DNA of 64,000 nucleotides from Microbulbifer sp. YPW1 (GTDB lineage Bacteria > Pseudomonadota > Gammaproteobacteria > Pseudomonadales > Cellvibrionaceae): NCBI RefSeq assembly GCF_013367775.1, contig NZ_CP055157.1, positions 2,497,001 through 2,561,000 of the forward strand, read 5' to 3'. The notes under the pieces were generated by a model. It was not told the origin of the DNA. It saw only the letters and a program-made list of their open reading frames with translations, and did no database searches. The position numbers were made by a program, and so were the translations under genes. This document shows, one piece after another, positions 42,861-52,795 of the stretch (its first letter is position 1; each line of letters begins with the position of its first letter).

Positions 42861-44396
42861 ATGAACACTAATAAAGATAAATTAGTCATTTTTGATACAA
42901 CCCTGCGCGACGGTGAGCAGAGCCCCGGCGCGTCCATGACCAAAGACGAAAAAGTCCGCATCGCCAGTATGCTCGAGCGTATGCGTGTGGATGTGATTGA
43001 AGCCGGCTTTGCCATCGCCAGTCAGGGCGATTTCGAAGCCGTGCAGGCCGTGGCAGAAACCGTAAAAGACTCTACTGTGTGCAGTCTGGCCCGGTCGGTA
43101 AAAGGCGATATCATTCGCGCCGCCGAATCCCTGAAAAAGGCCAACTCTTCCCGAATCCATACGTTTATCGCGACATCCCCCATCCATATGAAGTACAAGC
43201 TCCAGATGGACCCCGAGGATGTGCTGCGTCAGGCTGTGGAGGCGGTCAAGCTTGCCCGCAATTACACCAACGATGTGGAATTCTCCCTGGAAGATGGCAG
43301 CCGTTCCGAGCCGGAGTTCATGTACCGGATCATTGAAGAGGTGATCAAGGCCGGCGCCGGGACCATCAATATTCCCGATACGGTGGGATATGGCGAACCC
43401 GGGGAATACGGCGCGATGTTCAAGCGCGTTATTGAAAATGTACCGAACTCTGACAAGGCGATATTTTCCACCCACTGTCACAATGACCTTGGCCTTGCTG
43501 TCGCCAACTCCCTGTCGGCGGTGATGAACGGTGTCCGCCAGGTGGAGTGCACCATCAATGGTCTGGGTGAGCGCGCCGGTAACGCATCTCTCGAAGAGAT
43601 CGTGATGGCAGTACGGACCCGTCAGGATCTTTACCCCGTAGAAACGGGTATCGACACGACCCATATTGTGCCGACGTCGCGCCTTGTCTCGTCGATTACT
43701 GGTTTCCCGGTTCAGCCCAACAAAGCGATTGTTGGCGCCAATGCCTTTGCCCATGAATCCGGTATCCACCAGGACGGCGTGCTCAAGCACCGCGAAACGT
43801 ATGAAATCATGCGTGCCGAAGACGTGGGCTGGGGCCAGAACCGTCTGGTTCTCGGTAAGCACTCCGGCCGTGCCGCGGTCAAAGCGCGCTACGAGGAGCT
43901 CGGCATCACTTTCGCTGACCCGGCAGAGTTCAATGTGCTGTTCCAGCGCTTCAAGGATCTCGCCGACAAGAAGCACGAAATCTTCGACGAGGATCTGCAG
44001 TCACTGATTTCCGGTGCCGCAGATCCGGTGGAGCACTATCAGCTCGCAGATCTCGAGGTTCGCAGCAAAAGCGGCAGCAACCCGCAGGCGCATCTGCAGG
44101 TGGTCATTGATGGCGAAAGCCACTCCTGCAGTGCCGAAGGCAGCGGGCCGGTTGATGCTACGTTCAAGGCAATCGAATCGGTGGTGGGCAGCAATGCAGA
44201 CCTGAAACTGTATTCGGTCAATGCCGTTACCCAGGGCACCGACTCCCAGGGCAGCGTCACCGTTCGTCTCGAGCGTGATGGTAAACTGGTCAATGGTGTG
44301 GGTGCGGATACCGATATTCTGGTGGCATCCGCAAAAGCGTATCTGGATGCATTAAACTTGCTGGCCAGTAAAAGTAACAAGCCGCAGGGCGTTTGA
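42861..44396 (+). CDS. leuA: 2-isopropylmalate synthase
   Basis: A 511-residue enzyme condensing acetyl-CoA with 2-ketoisovalerate in leucine synthesis. The catalytic TIM barrel has [15 protein letters not shown] near residue 11 and the metal-binding [14 protein letters not shown] (about 208-221). The C-terminal LeuA dimer domain (about 390-500) is the leucine-sensing regulatory part. I chose the ATG at 42861 with AGGAG upstream; the frame extends 20 codons further but without a ribosome-binding site. This is the long form of the enzyme. leuB/C/D are not in this window. Confidence 0.97.
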   Translation: MNTNKDKLVIFDTTLRDGEQSPGASMTKDEKVRIASMLERMRVDVIEAGFAIASQGDFEAVQAVAETVKDSTVCSLARSVKGDIIRAAESLKKANSSRIHTFIATSPIHMKYKLQMDPEDVLRQAVEAVKLARNYTNDVEFSLEDGSRSEPEFMYRIIEEVIKAGAGTINIPDTVGYGEPGEYGAMFKRVIENVPNSDKAIFSTHCHNDLGLAVANSLSAVMNGVRQVECTINGLGERAGNASLEEIVMAVRTRQDLYPVETGIDTTHIVPTSRLVSSITGFPVQPNKAIVGANAFAHESGIHQDGVLKHRETYEIMRAEDVGWGQNRLVLGKHSGRAAVKARYEELGITFADPAEFNVLFQRFKDLADKKHEIFDEDLQSLISGAADPVEHYQLADLEVRSKSGSNPQAHLQVVIDGESHSCSAEGSGPVDATFKAIESVVGSNADLKLYSVNAVTQGTDSQGSVTVRLERDGKLVNGVGADTDILVASAKAYLDALNLLASKSNKPQGV

Positions 44397-44432
44397 TCGC
44401 CTGGGCGGTGTGGCCGGTAAACGGGGACTGAT

Positions 44433-45230
44433 GTGAACGAATTACAGCGGACGGAATATCTGACGGCACTGGGAGTTACCAGTTATATGCCGCGCTTCCG
44501 CTTGCCGTTGGCCGCGGAGCCGATCCAGGCGCCGCTGCCTCCGCCCGCTGAAGAGGCTCCTGAGGCCCCGCCCCGCGCCGCCCTGATGGCTGAAGTAGCT
44601 GCGCCTGAACAGCCCGCTGGTGACAGTGCGGATGAAGTGCGCAGCGAGCTCGCCGCACGAACTGGCTCCGTCGATCCGGCTCCGGAGCTGGGGCGGGTAA
44701 TCGGCAGTATTACCAGCGAAACGCGGGTTACCGCGACAGCCAAGGCGGCGCCCGTGGCACCGCCACAGCAACAGGTGGCCCCATTTGTGCTGAGTTGCTG
44801 GTGGTTGGGCGAAGAAGTGCTCGCAGTCGACAGTCGCGAGCCCGGAACCGCACTGCCGGTGGAGTCTCTGTTTGGCAATATTGCCCGGGCTCTGGGCTGG
44901 CACCAGCTGCCGACCGGGCGCGACAAGTTGCGCTGGCCGCTGACGGAAAACCCGTTCGCTGCAGCCGCCGGGGCCGATGATGCCCGGGATACCTGTTCGA
45001 GCTGGCTGGAAGCGGCGTGCGCGCGCAAGCCGGTCAAGTCCATCTGGTTGATGGGCGAGCAGGCTCAAAGTTACTGCGCACCAGTGACTTTGGATGGTCC
45101 CGTAAACGACTGGCAGGGCGTATCGTTAGTGTCCATGCCCAGCCTGACCGAGCTGCTGACACAGCCGGCCCGCAAGCGCGAAGTGTGGAATCTACTGCGC
45201 AAGCTATACCCCGAACAGACTCGCCGCTAA
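44433..45230 (+). CDS. holD: DNA polymerase III psi subunit-like protein (HolD)
   Basis: A 265-residue protein. Its ends resemble E. coli HolD: RTEYLTALGVTSYMPR at the N-terminus corresponds to the short helix that binds chi, and SLTELLTQPARKREVWNLL at the C-terminus matches the last psi helix. Between residues about 28 and 115 is a Pro/Ala/Glu-rich disordered insert missing in E. coli (137 residues). It lies 40 bp before rimI, as holD does in E. coli. Psi joins the clamp loader to chi and SSB. Identification rests on short matches and position. Confidence 0.7.
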   Translation: MNELQRTEYLTALGVTSYMPRFRLPLAAEPIQAPLPPPAEEAPEAPPRAALMAEVAAPEQPAGDSADEVRSELAARTGSVDPAPELGRVIGSITSETRVTATAKAAPVAPPQQQVAPFVLSCWWLGEEVLAVDSREPGTALPVESLFGNIARALGWHQLPTGRDKLRWPLTENPFAAAAGADDARDTCSSWLEAACARKPVKSIWLMGEQAQSYCAPVTLDGPVNDWQGVSLVSMPSLTELLTQPARKREVWNLLRKLYPEQTRR

Positions 45231-45270
45231 ACTGCCGTACCCGGCAACGGCCGACCATGGAAGTCGCCTT

Positions 45271-45795
45271 TTGAAATCTCACTCCCGTGATGCTCGCCCC
45301 GCGCCCGACGTCGATGCGGTGACCACCTTGATCCTGCAACAAGCGCAGCTGTCAGATGCCGACGCCCTGGCAACCCTGGCACGCAGTGCCCACAGCCACC
45401 CGTGGAGCGCAAAACAATATCGCGATAGCCTCGAGTCGGGCCATATCTGCTGGGTATTCCACGCGCCGGCTAATGCGACGCCGGGCGCAATCGATGAGCG
45501 GGAGATTGCCGCCTGCTGTGTCGTCAGCCGCGTGTTTGATGAAATAGAAATTCTCGACGTGGCAGTGGCTCCGCGCTGGCGACGCTTGGGTGTCGCGGAG
45601 CGGTTACTGCAGGACATTTTTTCCTGTCTGCCCGAGGACGTGGCGCGGGTCCTGCTTGAAGTGCGGGTATCCAATCGCGCGGCGCGTGGGCTCTACCACA
45701 AGCTCGGTTTTACCGAAGACGGTCGCAGGAAAAACTACTATCCGAAGTCCGATGGCAGCCGCGAAGACGCATTGCTGATGAGTCTGGTATTGTAG
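45271..45795 (+). CDS. rimI: Ribosomal-protein-alanine N-acetyltransferase RimI
   Basis: A GNAT-fold acetyltransferase that in E. coli modifies the N-terminal Ala of ribosomal protein S18. Acetyl-CoA binding is seen in VAPRWRRLGVAERLL, and EVRVSNRAARGLYHKLGF then GRRKNYYPKSDGSREDAL matches the RimI C-terminus. The start is uncertain: TTG at 45271 gives 174 residues, while a GTG at 45319 gives 158 residues and aligns better with E. coli. It is paired with the holD-like gene. Confidence 0.9.
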   Translation: MKSHSRDARPAPDVDAVTTLILQQAQLSDADALATLARSAHSHPWSAKQYRDSLESGHICWVFHAPANATPGAIDEREIAACCVVSRVFDEIEILDVAVAPRWRRLGVAERLLQDIFSCLPEDVARVLLEVRVSNRAARGLYHKLGFTEDGRRKNYYPKSDGSREDALLMSLVL

Positions 45796-45876
45796 GCGCC
45801 TGCTAGCGGGCAGCCGCTCCGGCCGCGCCAATATTCCTCGCCGCGTTTACCGGGACTGCCATTGACCGGAATACAC

Positions 45877-47250
45877 ATGCCATCGAATCGTAATCAACCG
45901 TCCCTGCTTGAAGGCCCGGTCGCGGGCCACCTGCGTCGCCTCGCCTTGCCGATGGTGTGGGGCATCCTCGCCACCATGTCGTTCAATGTGGTGGATACCT
46001 ATTTTGTTGCGCAACTGGGCAGCGCACCGCTCGCCGCCATGAGCTTCACTTTTCCTGTGGTGATGGTCATCAACGCCCTTGCCATCGGGCTGGGTGCGGG
46101 GACTTCCTCCGCCGTTGCACGCGCCTACGGCGCAGGCGACATGCAGCGGGTGCGGCAACTGGTCAGCGACGCCACCTTCCTGGCTCTGCTTATCGCGCTG
46201 GTGGTCAGCGCCGCAGGCCTGCTCACCATTGAGCCATTGTTCCGCCTGCTCGGTGCACAGGAGCGACTGTTACCGCTGATCGCCGACTATATGGTGCCCT
46301 GGTATTTCGGTGCGGTTTTCGCCGTGGTGCCGATGGTATCGCTGTCGGCATTGCGGGCTATCGGTAATAGCGCGATTACCGGGCGAATTCTGATGGCGGT
46401 GGCTTTCTTCAACCTGATACTGGATCCGCTGCTGATTTTTGGACTGTTCGGGTTTCCGCGCCTGGAATTGCAGGGAGCGGCGTTGGCGACGGTGATTGCA
46501 CGCGGTCTGAGCTTTGCCATCGCGCTTTATGTGCTGGTACGGCGAGAACATATTCTGGGGACACCCAGCTGGCAGTGGCCTGCGCTGCGGGAGTCGTGGC
46601 GCACCCTGTTGGCAGTGGGGCTGCCAGCGATCGCTACCAATGTGATCATCCCCATGTCCGGTGGCGTGGTAGTTGCGCTGGTTGCCAAGCATGGCGCCGA
46701 TGCGGTGGCGGGCCTCGGTGTTGCCCTGCGTATCGAGCCGGTGGCATTAATCGTGTTTTACGCTCTGTCTTCGGTGGTGGGGCCATTTATGGGACAGAAC
46801 GCGGGTGCCGGAAGGTACGATCGGCTACTGCAAACGGTTGCGGTGCTGGCGAGGTTCTGTATCGCTTTTGGGCTGGGGCTGGCCGTAACCCTGTGGCTTG
46901 TGGGGGAAACGCTGGTTTCCCTGTTTAGTGAATCCCCGGAGGTTATCGCAGTCGCTATCGCTTACCTCAGCCTGGTGCCATTCAGTTATGCCGGTTACGG
47001 TTTTGTGATGTCTGCTAATGCCGCTTTTAACGGCCTCGGCCACCCGCTACCGGGCACGCTGATTTCCTTCCTGCGGGTGCTGGGTTTGTACCTGCCGCTG
47101 GCCTGGTTGGGCAATCACTACTGGGGAATCACCGGGCTGTTCGTGGCGACGTTGATTTCCAACCTGGTATTGGGCGGCGCTGCCTGGTGGTGGTTGCGCC
47201 GCTATCTGGGTGGACATCAGTCCGAGCTCAGCAGTGTGGCGGTTAAGTAA
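45877..47250 (+). CDS. MATE-family efflux transporter
   Basis: A 457-residue polytopic protein with 12 predicted helices in two six-helix halves. Family features include PMVWGILATMSFNVVDTYFV in helix 1-2 and GLGAGTSSAVARAYGAGD after helix 3. MATE proteins export cationic drugs or metabolites with Na+ or H+. The ATG at 45877 is chosen over a TTG at 45862 in frame. It is followed by an unrelated hydrolase with a 20-bp gap. The substrate is unknown. Confidence 0.92.
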   Translation: MPSNRNQPSLLEGPVAGHLRRLALPMVWGILATMSFNVVDTYFVAQLGSAPLAAMSFTFPVVMVINALAIGLGAGTSSAVARAYGAGDMQRVRQLVSDATFLALLIALVVSAAGLLTIEPLFRLLGAQERLLPLIADYMVPWYFGAVFAVVPMVSLSALRAIGNSAITGRILMAVAFFNLILDPLLIFGLFGFPRLELQGAALATVIARGLSFAIALYVLVRREHILGTPSWQWPALRESWRTLLAVGLPAIATNVIIPMSGGVVVALVAKHGADAVAGLGVALRIEPVALIVFYALSSVVGPFMGQNAGAGRYDRLLQTVAVLARFCIAFGLGLAVTLWLVGETLVSLFSESPEVIAVAIAYLSLVPFSYAGYGFVMSANAAFNGLGHPLPGTLISFLRVLGLYLPLAWLGNHYWGITGLFVATLISNLVLGGAAWWWLRRYLGGHQSELSSVAVK

Positions 47251-47270
47251 AATAAACAGGAATGTGTCGG

Positions 47271-48401
47271 ATGATCTGTGCTGAACGTTTTTCTGCAATA
47301 GCGCTACACAAGGGATTTTCCTGTGTCTTATTGCTGCTGTTTGCCGTGCTTTCAGCGAGTCCTGTCTCTGCCAAAGAGAGCCCGTTTGATCGTTACCCGA
47401 TTCACTTTACTACTGTGAATGACACCGCCATTGCCTATCAGGATATGGGGCCAAATGACGGCGAACCGGTTCTGCTGATCATGGGCCTCGGGGCTCAGAT
47501 GCTGCACTGGGGGGATACGCTGGTACAGGGACTGCTGGATCGCGGCTACCGCGTTGTGTTGTTGGATAACCGCGATGCGGGACTGTCGCAGAAATTCTAC
47601 GGTTTATCCGCGCCGCCAGTTTGGTGGACGGTGGTGCGCACCAAGGTCGGGTTCTATCCCACCCCCGCCTATACCCTCGAGGACATGGCGGCCGATGCGG
47701 TGGGTGTACTGGACGCGCTGGAAATATCGCGCGCACATGTGGTGGGCGCCTCCATGGGAGGAATGATTTCCCAGGTTTTGACTGCCAACTATCCACAGCG
47801 GGTTGCCAGTCTCACTTCCATCATGTCCAGCTCCGGCGCACCGGACCTGCCGGAGTCCAGCCGCGAAGCCATTATGGCGTTAGCAGAAGGGGCCAAGTCA
47901 GGGCTTGCCCGGGACGAGGAGCTGGAGAATAGGGTGATGATCGCACGCGCGATTGGATCGCCAGAGTTTTTCGATGAGGAATACGCGCGGCAGCTGGCAA
48001 CCCGGGTATTGAATCGCGGCAGTTATCCACCGGGAACCATTCGACAGCTCCAGGCCATTCTCGCCAGCGGTGATCGCTCTCCCATGCTGGCAACCATCGA
48101 TGTGCCGACCCTGGTGATTCACGGCGACCGAGACCCGCTACTGCCACCGGACCACGGGCGGGATACTGCGGAAAAGATCCCCGGCGCCCAGCTGGTGATG
48201 ATAGCGGGGATGGGACATTCACTGGAGCCAGAGGTCAGTGAGCGTGTACTCAATGTGCTGCCCCCGTTTTGGGAGTCGGAGCATAGCGGGGATATCAAGA
48301 AGTCCGCTGACCGGCCCGAAAAATCGGTCGAGCCGGAAACTGTTGTCCTGAGTATTGAAGAACCCGAGGCACCCGCCAAGCCTTCGGGTGCTGCTCACTG
48401 A
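47271..48401 (+). CDS. Secreted alpha/beta-fold hydrolase
   Basis: A protein of about 376 residues with an N-terminal signal peptide (hydrophobic core VLLLLFAVLS, cleavage near VSAKES). The nucleophile elbow is GASMGGM, the acid is in GDRDPLLP and the His in GMGHSLEPE, giving a complete Ser-Asp-His triad. An unusual C-terminal extension after PPFWE is charged (Lys, Glu, Pro-rich). ATG 47271 is preferred because AGGA stands 8 bases before it; ATG 47262 is possible. It resembles epoxide-hydrolase/esterase-like family members; the substrate is not evident. Confidence 0.88.
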   Translation: MICAERFSAIALHKGFSCVLLLLFAVLSASPVSAKESPFDRYPIHFTTVNDTAIAYQDMGPNDGEPVLLIMGLGAQMLHWGDTLVQGLLDRGYRVVLLDNRDAGLSQKFYGLSAPPVWWTVVRTKVGFYPTPAYTLEDMAADAVGVLDALEISRAHVVGASMGGMISQVLTANYPQRVASLTSIMSSSGAPDLPESSREAIMALAEGAKSGLARDEELENRVMIARAIGSPEFFDEEYARQLATRVLNRGSYPPGTIRQLQAILASGDRSPMLATIDVPTLVIHGDRDPLLPPDHGRDTAEKIPGAQLVMIAGMGHSLEPEVSERVLNVLPPFWESEHSGDIKKSADRPEKSVEPETVVLSIEEPEAPAKPSGAAH

Positions 48402-48408
48402 GTGCTAT

Positions 48409-50178
48409 TTAATAGATGGGCTGAGTAACCGCATCCAGCCACACTTGAGTTTTTTCATCCACCAGTGGCATCAGGGTTTCGCGTACTTTCCGGTGATAGT
48501 CATTTAGCCACTGCAATTCCTTTTCCGTCATCAGGGTCGGCTCGATCAGCTGGCGTTCGATTGGTGCAAGCGTCAGTTCCTCGAATTCCAGAAAGCCTGC
48601 ATGCTCAGGGCTCTCCCTGACGAAGATCAGGTTTTCGATGCGGATACCGTATTCGTCCGTCAGGTAAAAACCCGGTTCGTTGGAAACGATCATGCCCGCT
48701 TCCAAAGGTATATTGGTATTCGCCTTGCCGATACGCTGCGGACCCTCGTGCACGCTCAGAAAACTGCCGACGCCGTGTCCGGTCCCGTGGGCGTAATCCA
48801 GTCCGGCATCCCACAGGGATTTGCGGGCGAAGGCATCGATCTGCTCGCCACAGGTGCCGACGGGGAAGCGCAGGCTCGCGATGGCGATATGCCCCTTGAG
48901 CACCCGGGTGAAATGATCTTTTGCCTGCGCGGGGAATTTGCCCAACGCGACGGTGCGGGTGACGTCGGTGGTGCCATCCGGGTACTGGCCGCCGGAGTCG
49001 ATCAAATAAATGCCCTGGGCTTCCATCCGCAGGCTGGATTCCGGGGTTACGCGGTAGTGCACAATTGCGCCGTTACCCCGATAGCCGGAGATGGAATCAA
49101 AGCTGTCGTCGGTGAATCCCTCCCGCTGTTCGCGTTTTTCCCGCAGCAGTTTTACCGCTTCCAGTTCACCAAAATTTTCTCCCTTTACCGCGTCGGGCAG
49201 CTCTGCGAGAAACTCGCACAGGGCGGCGCCGTCGCGGATATGGGCCGCGCGGCTGCCTTCCAGTTCCACAGAGTTCTTGATGGCCTTGGCGCCGGTGATT
49301 GGGTCTCGCTCGAGCAGTACCTGTATTTCGCGGTTTCTGAGTTCGTGCAGGGTCCAGCAGTTGGTGAGTGCGGGGTCTGCCCACACCCGCTGCACATGCT
49401 GGCGCTCGGCGGCGGCAAACAGTGCAGATTTTTCGGTCACCAGTTCGACCTGATGGCCGAGGTGCTGGCGCAGGGCGTCGCCGATGGCGTTTTCCGCCAG
49501 GTACAGGGTGGCGCTGCCGTCCCTGTACAGGAAGCCCATAGAGAGGGCGACGGGCAAATGTGGGATATCACTACCGCGGATGTTGAACAGCCAGGCACAC
49601 ACTTCGGGGTTGGCGAGCCACAGGGCTTCCTGGTTTTTGTCGGCGAGCAACTGGGCGATACGCTGGCGCTTGCTGTCGGAATCTTCGCCGGTAAAGGTCT
49701 GGGGATGGGGGCGCGCGGGGCCGGAGGGCGCCGCAGGACGGTCCTGCCAGATACTGTCGATGGGGTTGGTGTCCAGGGCGCGCAGCTGGATACCGCACTC
49801 GTCCAGACGTTTCTTGAGGGGGGCGAGGCCGGGTTCGGTGTGTAGCCGCGGATCGTAGCCGAGGACGTCGCCTTCACGGAGGGCGCTGCACAGCCAGTTG
49901 GCGATGTCTGCGGGGGCGAGGTTGTGCTGCTCGATGGGCTGGGTGCCGATCTGCTGTTTGGCCTGGATGGTGTAGCGGCCATCGACGAACAGGGCGGCGC
50001 GCTCGGTGGTGACGGCGGCGAGACCGGCGGAGCCGTCAAAGGTGGTAAGCCAGGCGAGACGCTCGTCAGCAGCGGGAACATATTCGTTCTGGTACTCGTC
50101 GCACCGGGGCACCAGGAAGCCCTGTACCTGCTGTGTGGATAGCGCCTGCTGTAGTGCCTCCAATCGTTCCTGACTCAT
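48409..50178 (-). CDS. pepP: Xaa-Pro aminopeptidase (M24B family)
   Basis: A 589-residue cytoplasmic aminopeptidase P of the long, eukaryote-like type, with two creatinase-like N-terminal domains (1-295) and a C-terminal pita-bread catalytic domain. The dinuclear metal ligands lie in IDSGGQYPDGTTDVTRT (two Asp), GTGHGVGSFLSVHEGP (His), SNEPGFY (Glu) and ENLIFV (Glu). It removes N-terminal residues before Pro. E. coli PepP is 441 residues, so this is the XPNPEP1-like class rather than PepP strictly. It converges on the hydrolase gene (7 bp). Confidence 0.92.
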   Translation of the reverse strand: MSQERLEALQQALSTQQVQGFLVPRCDEYQNEYVPAADERLAWLTTFDGSAGLAAVTTERAALFVDGRYTIQAKQQIGTQPIEQHNLAPADIANWLCSALREGDVLGYDPRLHTEPGLAPLKKRLDECGIQLRALDTNPIDSIWQDRPAAPSGPARPHPQTFTGEDSDSKRQRIAQLLADKNQEALWLANPEVCAWLFNIRGSDIPHLPVALSMGFLYRDGSATLYLAENAIGDALRQHLGHQVELVTEKSALFAAAERQHVQRVWADPALTNCWTLHELRNREIQVLLERDPITGAKAIKNSVELEGSRAAHIRDGAALCEFLAELPDAVKGENFGELEAVKLLREKREQREGFTDDSFDSISGYRGNGAIVHYRVTPESSLRMEAQGIYLIDSGGQYPDGTTDVTRTVALGKFPAQAKDHFTRVLKGHIAIASLRFPVGTCGEQIDAFARKSLWDAGLDYAHGTGHGVGSFLSVHEGPQRIGKANTNIPLEAGMIVSNEPGFYLTDEYGIRIENLIFVRESPEHAGFLEFEELTLAPIERQLIEPTLMTEKELQWLNDYHRKVRETLMPLVDEKTQVWLDAVTQPIY

Positions 50179-50208
50179 TATTCACCTCTGTCTATTGAGT
50201 GCCGTGGC

Positions 50209-50323
50209 GGATCCAATAACCGGGGACAACTTGCGGGACACGCCGTGAACCCATCCCTGGGGGCTCGGCTGCGGCCATCCAGGCCGCAGACGGTCCCGCA
50301 AGTTGCCCCCGGTCATTGGATCC
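50209..50323 (+). repeat. Dispersed palindromic element, copy D
   Basis: The outer stem pairs 50209-50239 with 50293-50323 over about 31 positions with two A.C mismatches. It includes a terminal GGATCC site on each side. Hairpin 1 is at 50250-50261 (CCCA-TCCC-TGGG). Hairpin 2 is at 50269-50289 (CTGCGGCC/GGCCGCAG). GTGAACCCATCCCTGG is identical to copy A's core. It lies between the divergent pepP and prfC genes, so a terminator role is unlikely for this copy. Confidence 0.87.
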
Positions 50324-50427
50324 TTCATATCGCATATTGTTGTCACTGGAAGCAGAGCCAGCCAAATTTAGCCGCAGTCTAGGTTCCTCGAATCGCCATT
50401 TCCAGCGATTCCCGCGCGCCAGACGTG

Positions 50428-50433
50428 TATAAT
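50428..50433 (+). promoter_or_regulatory. Probable -10 box of the prfC promoter
   Basis: A perfect TATAAT followed by the GC-rich GCGCGCC lies 36 bp before prfC. No good -35 box is seen at 16-18 bp, so the assignment is tentative. Confidence 0.4.
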
Positions 50434-50468
50434 GCGCGCCTGTTTTTTATCCAGTCTCAAGTTGCATT

Positions 50469-52052
50469 ATGGGTCAGTCTTCAAACTTGGCGGGCATCAA
50501 TGGCCGCCGTACCTTTGCCATCATCTCCCACCCGGACGCCGGTAAAACCACGGTGACCGAGAAGCTGCTGTTGTTCGGAAATGCGATCCAGCTGGCGGGG
50601 TCGGTCAAGGGCAAGAAGGGCCCCCACGCGCGTTCTGACTGGATGACCATGGAGCAGGAGCGGGGTATTTCCGTGACCTCCTCCGTGATGCAGTTCCCCT
50701 ATAAGGAGCGGGTGGTGAACCTGCTGGATACCCCGGGGCACGAGGACTTCTCCGAGGATACCTACCGGGTACTGACCGCGGTGGACTCCGCATTGATGGT
50801 GATCGATGGCGCCAAGGGTGTCGAGGATCGCACCATCAAGCTGATGAACGTGTGCCGCCTGCGTACCACGCCGATTCTGTCGTTTATCAACAAGCTGGAC
50901 CGGGATATCCGCGATCCCATCGAGGTGATGGACGAGATCGAGGAGGTCCTGAATATCCAGGCGGCGCCGATCAACTGGCCGCTGGGCTCCGGTAAGCTGT
51001 TCAAGGGTGTGTACAACCTCTATACCGACACCATCCACGTGTTCAAGCAGGGGCAGGGGCACACGATTCCCGAGGATATCCAGATCAAGGGACTGGATTC
51101 CGATGAGGCGACAGCGTTGCTGGGCGAAGACGCGGAGGAAATTCGCGAGGAAATCGATCTGGTGCGCGGCGCGACCCACGAGTTTGACCTGGAAGCTTAC
51201 CGTGCGGGCGAGCTGACGCCGGTGTTCTTTGGTACGGCGCTGGGCAACTTTGGTGTGCGCGAGATGCTCGACGGTTTTGTGGAGTGGGCGCCAGGTCCTC
51301 AGTCCCGCGCTACCAATGATCGCGTAGTACAGCCCAGTGAGGACAAGTTTTCCGGCTTTGTTTTCAAGATCCAGGCAAATATGGATCCCAAACACCGCGA
51401 CCGGATTGCCTTTATGCGTGTGTGCTCCGGCACCTATAACCGCGGTATGAAAATGAAGCATGTACGTATCGGCAAGGATGTAAAAATTGCCGATGCAGTG
51501 ACCTTCATGGCCGGCGACCGCACCCATGTGGAAGAGGCTATTGCGGGCGATATTATCGGCTTGCACAACCATGGCACCATTCAGATTGGCGATACCTTTA
51601 CCGAGGGCGAGAACCTGAAATTTACCGGTATCCCCAACTTTGCGCCGGAGCTCTTCCGTCGTATTCGTCTGAAAGACCCGCTGAAACTGAAACAGTTGCA
51701 GAAAGGGCTACAGCAGCTGTCCGAAGAAGGATCTACCCAGGTTTTCTTCCCGCTGGATAACAATGACATCATTGTCGGTGCGGTGGGGGTGCTGCAGTTT
51801 GAGGTGGTCGCCTATCGTCTGAAGGACGAATACAAGGTGGAAGCCATTTACGAAAATGTAAATGTGAACACCGCACGCTGGGTCGACAGTGAAAGTGCCA
51901 AAGAGCTGGAAAACTTCAAGCGCAAGGCCAGCACTAACCTGGCTCTGGATGGATCGGGACACCTGACCTATCTGGCACCTACGCGGGTGAACCTGCAGCT
52001 GGCGGAAGAGCGTTATCCAGATGTGCGTTTCTACGCGACGCGGGAACACTGA
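50469..52052 (+). CDS. prfC: Peptide chain release factor 3
   Basis: A 527-residue translational GTPase that recycles RF1 and RF2. The G motifs are [11 protein letters not shown] (G1), RGISVTSS (G2), DTPGHEDF (G3) and NKLDRD (G4), with RF3-specific domain II-III sequences such as [21 protein letters not shown]. Length equals E. coli RF3. The ATG at 50469 has no strong ribosome-binding site. It is transcribed divergently from pepP with copy D between them. Confidence 0.98.
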   Translation: MGQSSNLAGINGRRTFAIISHPDAGKTTVTEKLLLFGNAIQLAGSVKGKKGPHARSDWMTMEQERGISVTSSVMQFPYKERVVNLLDTPGHEDFSEDTYRVLTAVDSALMVIDGAKGVEDRTIKLMNVCRLRTTPILSFINKLDRDIRDPIEVMDEIEEVLNIQAAPINWPLGSGKLFKGVYNLYTDTIHVFKQGQGHTIPEDIQIKGLDSDEATALLGEDAEEIREEIDLVRGATHEFDLEAYRAGELTPVFFGTALGNFGVREMLDGFVEWAPGPQSRATNDRVVQPSEDKFSGFVFKIQANMDPKHRDRIAFMRVCSGTYNRGMKMKHVRIGKDVKIADAVTFMAGDRTHVEEAIAGDIIGLHNHGTIQIGDTFTEGENLKFTGIPNFAPELFRRIRLKDPLKLKQLQKGLQQLSEEGSTQVFFPLDNNDIIVGAVGVLQFEVVAYRLKDEYKVEAIYENVNVNTARWVDSESAKELENFKRKASTNLALDGSGHLTYLAPTRVNLQLAEERYPDVRFYATREH

Positions 52053-52142
52053 TTCCCGGTATTATTGGCTGCCCTGGATTTTTGATTCCTCGGCATGATT
52101 GTGTGTCTATAGCAGTACTTACGCAGTAACCATTGAGAAGAG

Positions 52143-52778
52143 ATGATGACCGTGACTGTTGCCAAGAAAACCACCATCCCCGCGCATTTGCCTGAAGAAA
52201 TGCCACGTAACGGCAACTGGTTTACCCGTGGCACCGGTCTGTTGATCGTGAAAGCACTGGGCTGGCGTATCCATGGCGAGTTTCCGCAAGAAAAGAAGGT
52301 GATGGTGGCGTTGGCCCCGCACACTTCCAACTGGGACTTTGTGGTGGCGATGCCATTTATCCTTGCGCTGGGCCTCAAGGCGTCCTGGCTGATGAAGAAG
52401 GAAGCGTTTTTCTTCCCGTTTAAAAACTTGTTCAAATGGCTCGGCGGAATCCCCACCGATCGCTCTGCTGCGGGTGGAATGGCCAAGCAGGTAGCGAGTC
52501 AGTTTCGAAAGAATGAAAAAATGTGGGTCGCCATTACCCCGGAAGGTACCCGCAAGAAGACCGCTAAATGGAAGAACGGGTTTCTGCGTATTGCCTATGC
52601 GGCGGATGTGCCAGTGGTTCTGATAGCGTGGGATTTTCCCAGCAAGCAGATCTGTGTGGACTCTGTTTACCGGCCCACCGGTAATCTGGAAAACGATATG
52701 CGTGAAATCCAGAGACGTTTCCATAAATACCAAGGTCGCAACCCGGAATACCAGACGGATTTTGACGAAGCGGCCTGA
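52143..52778 (+). CDS. 1-acylglycerol-3-phosphate acyltransferase-like protein
   Basis: A 211-residue LPLAT/PlsC-family protein. The catalytic HX4D motif is HTSNWDF (about residue 60), and ITPEGTRKKT is the phosphate-binding block. No clear transmembrane helix is present beyond one short hydrophobic stretch (about 70-85), so it may associate peripherally. Members of this small subfamily acylate lysophospholipids or related lipids; the precise substrate is unknown. ATG 52143 or 52146 are both possible. It lies between prfC and a TauE/SafE transporter with short gaps. Confidence 0.88.
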   Translation: MMTVTVAKKTTIPAHLPEEMPRNGNWFTRGTGLLIVKALGWRIHGEFPQEKKVMVALAPHTSNWDFVVAMPFILALGLKASWLMKKEAFFFPFKNLFKWLGGIPTDRSAAGGMAKQVASQFRKNEKMWVAITPEGTRKKTAKWKNGFLRIAYAADVPVVLIAWDFPSKQICVDSVYRPTGNLENDMREIQRRFHKYQGRNPEYQTDFDEAA

Positions 52779-52795
52779 ACCAGACCGGAGAATGA

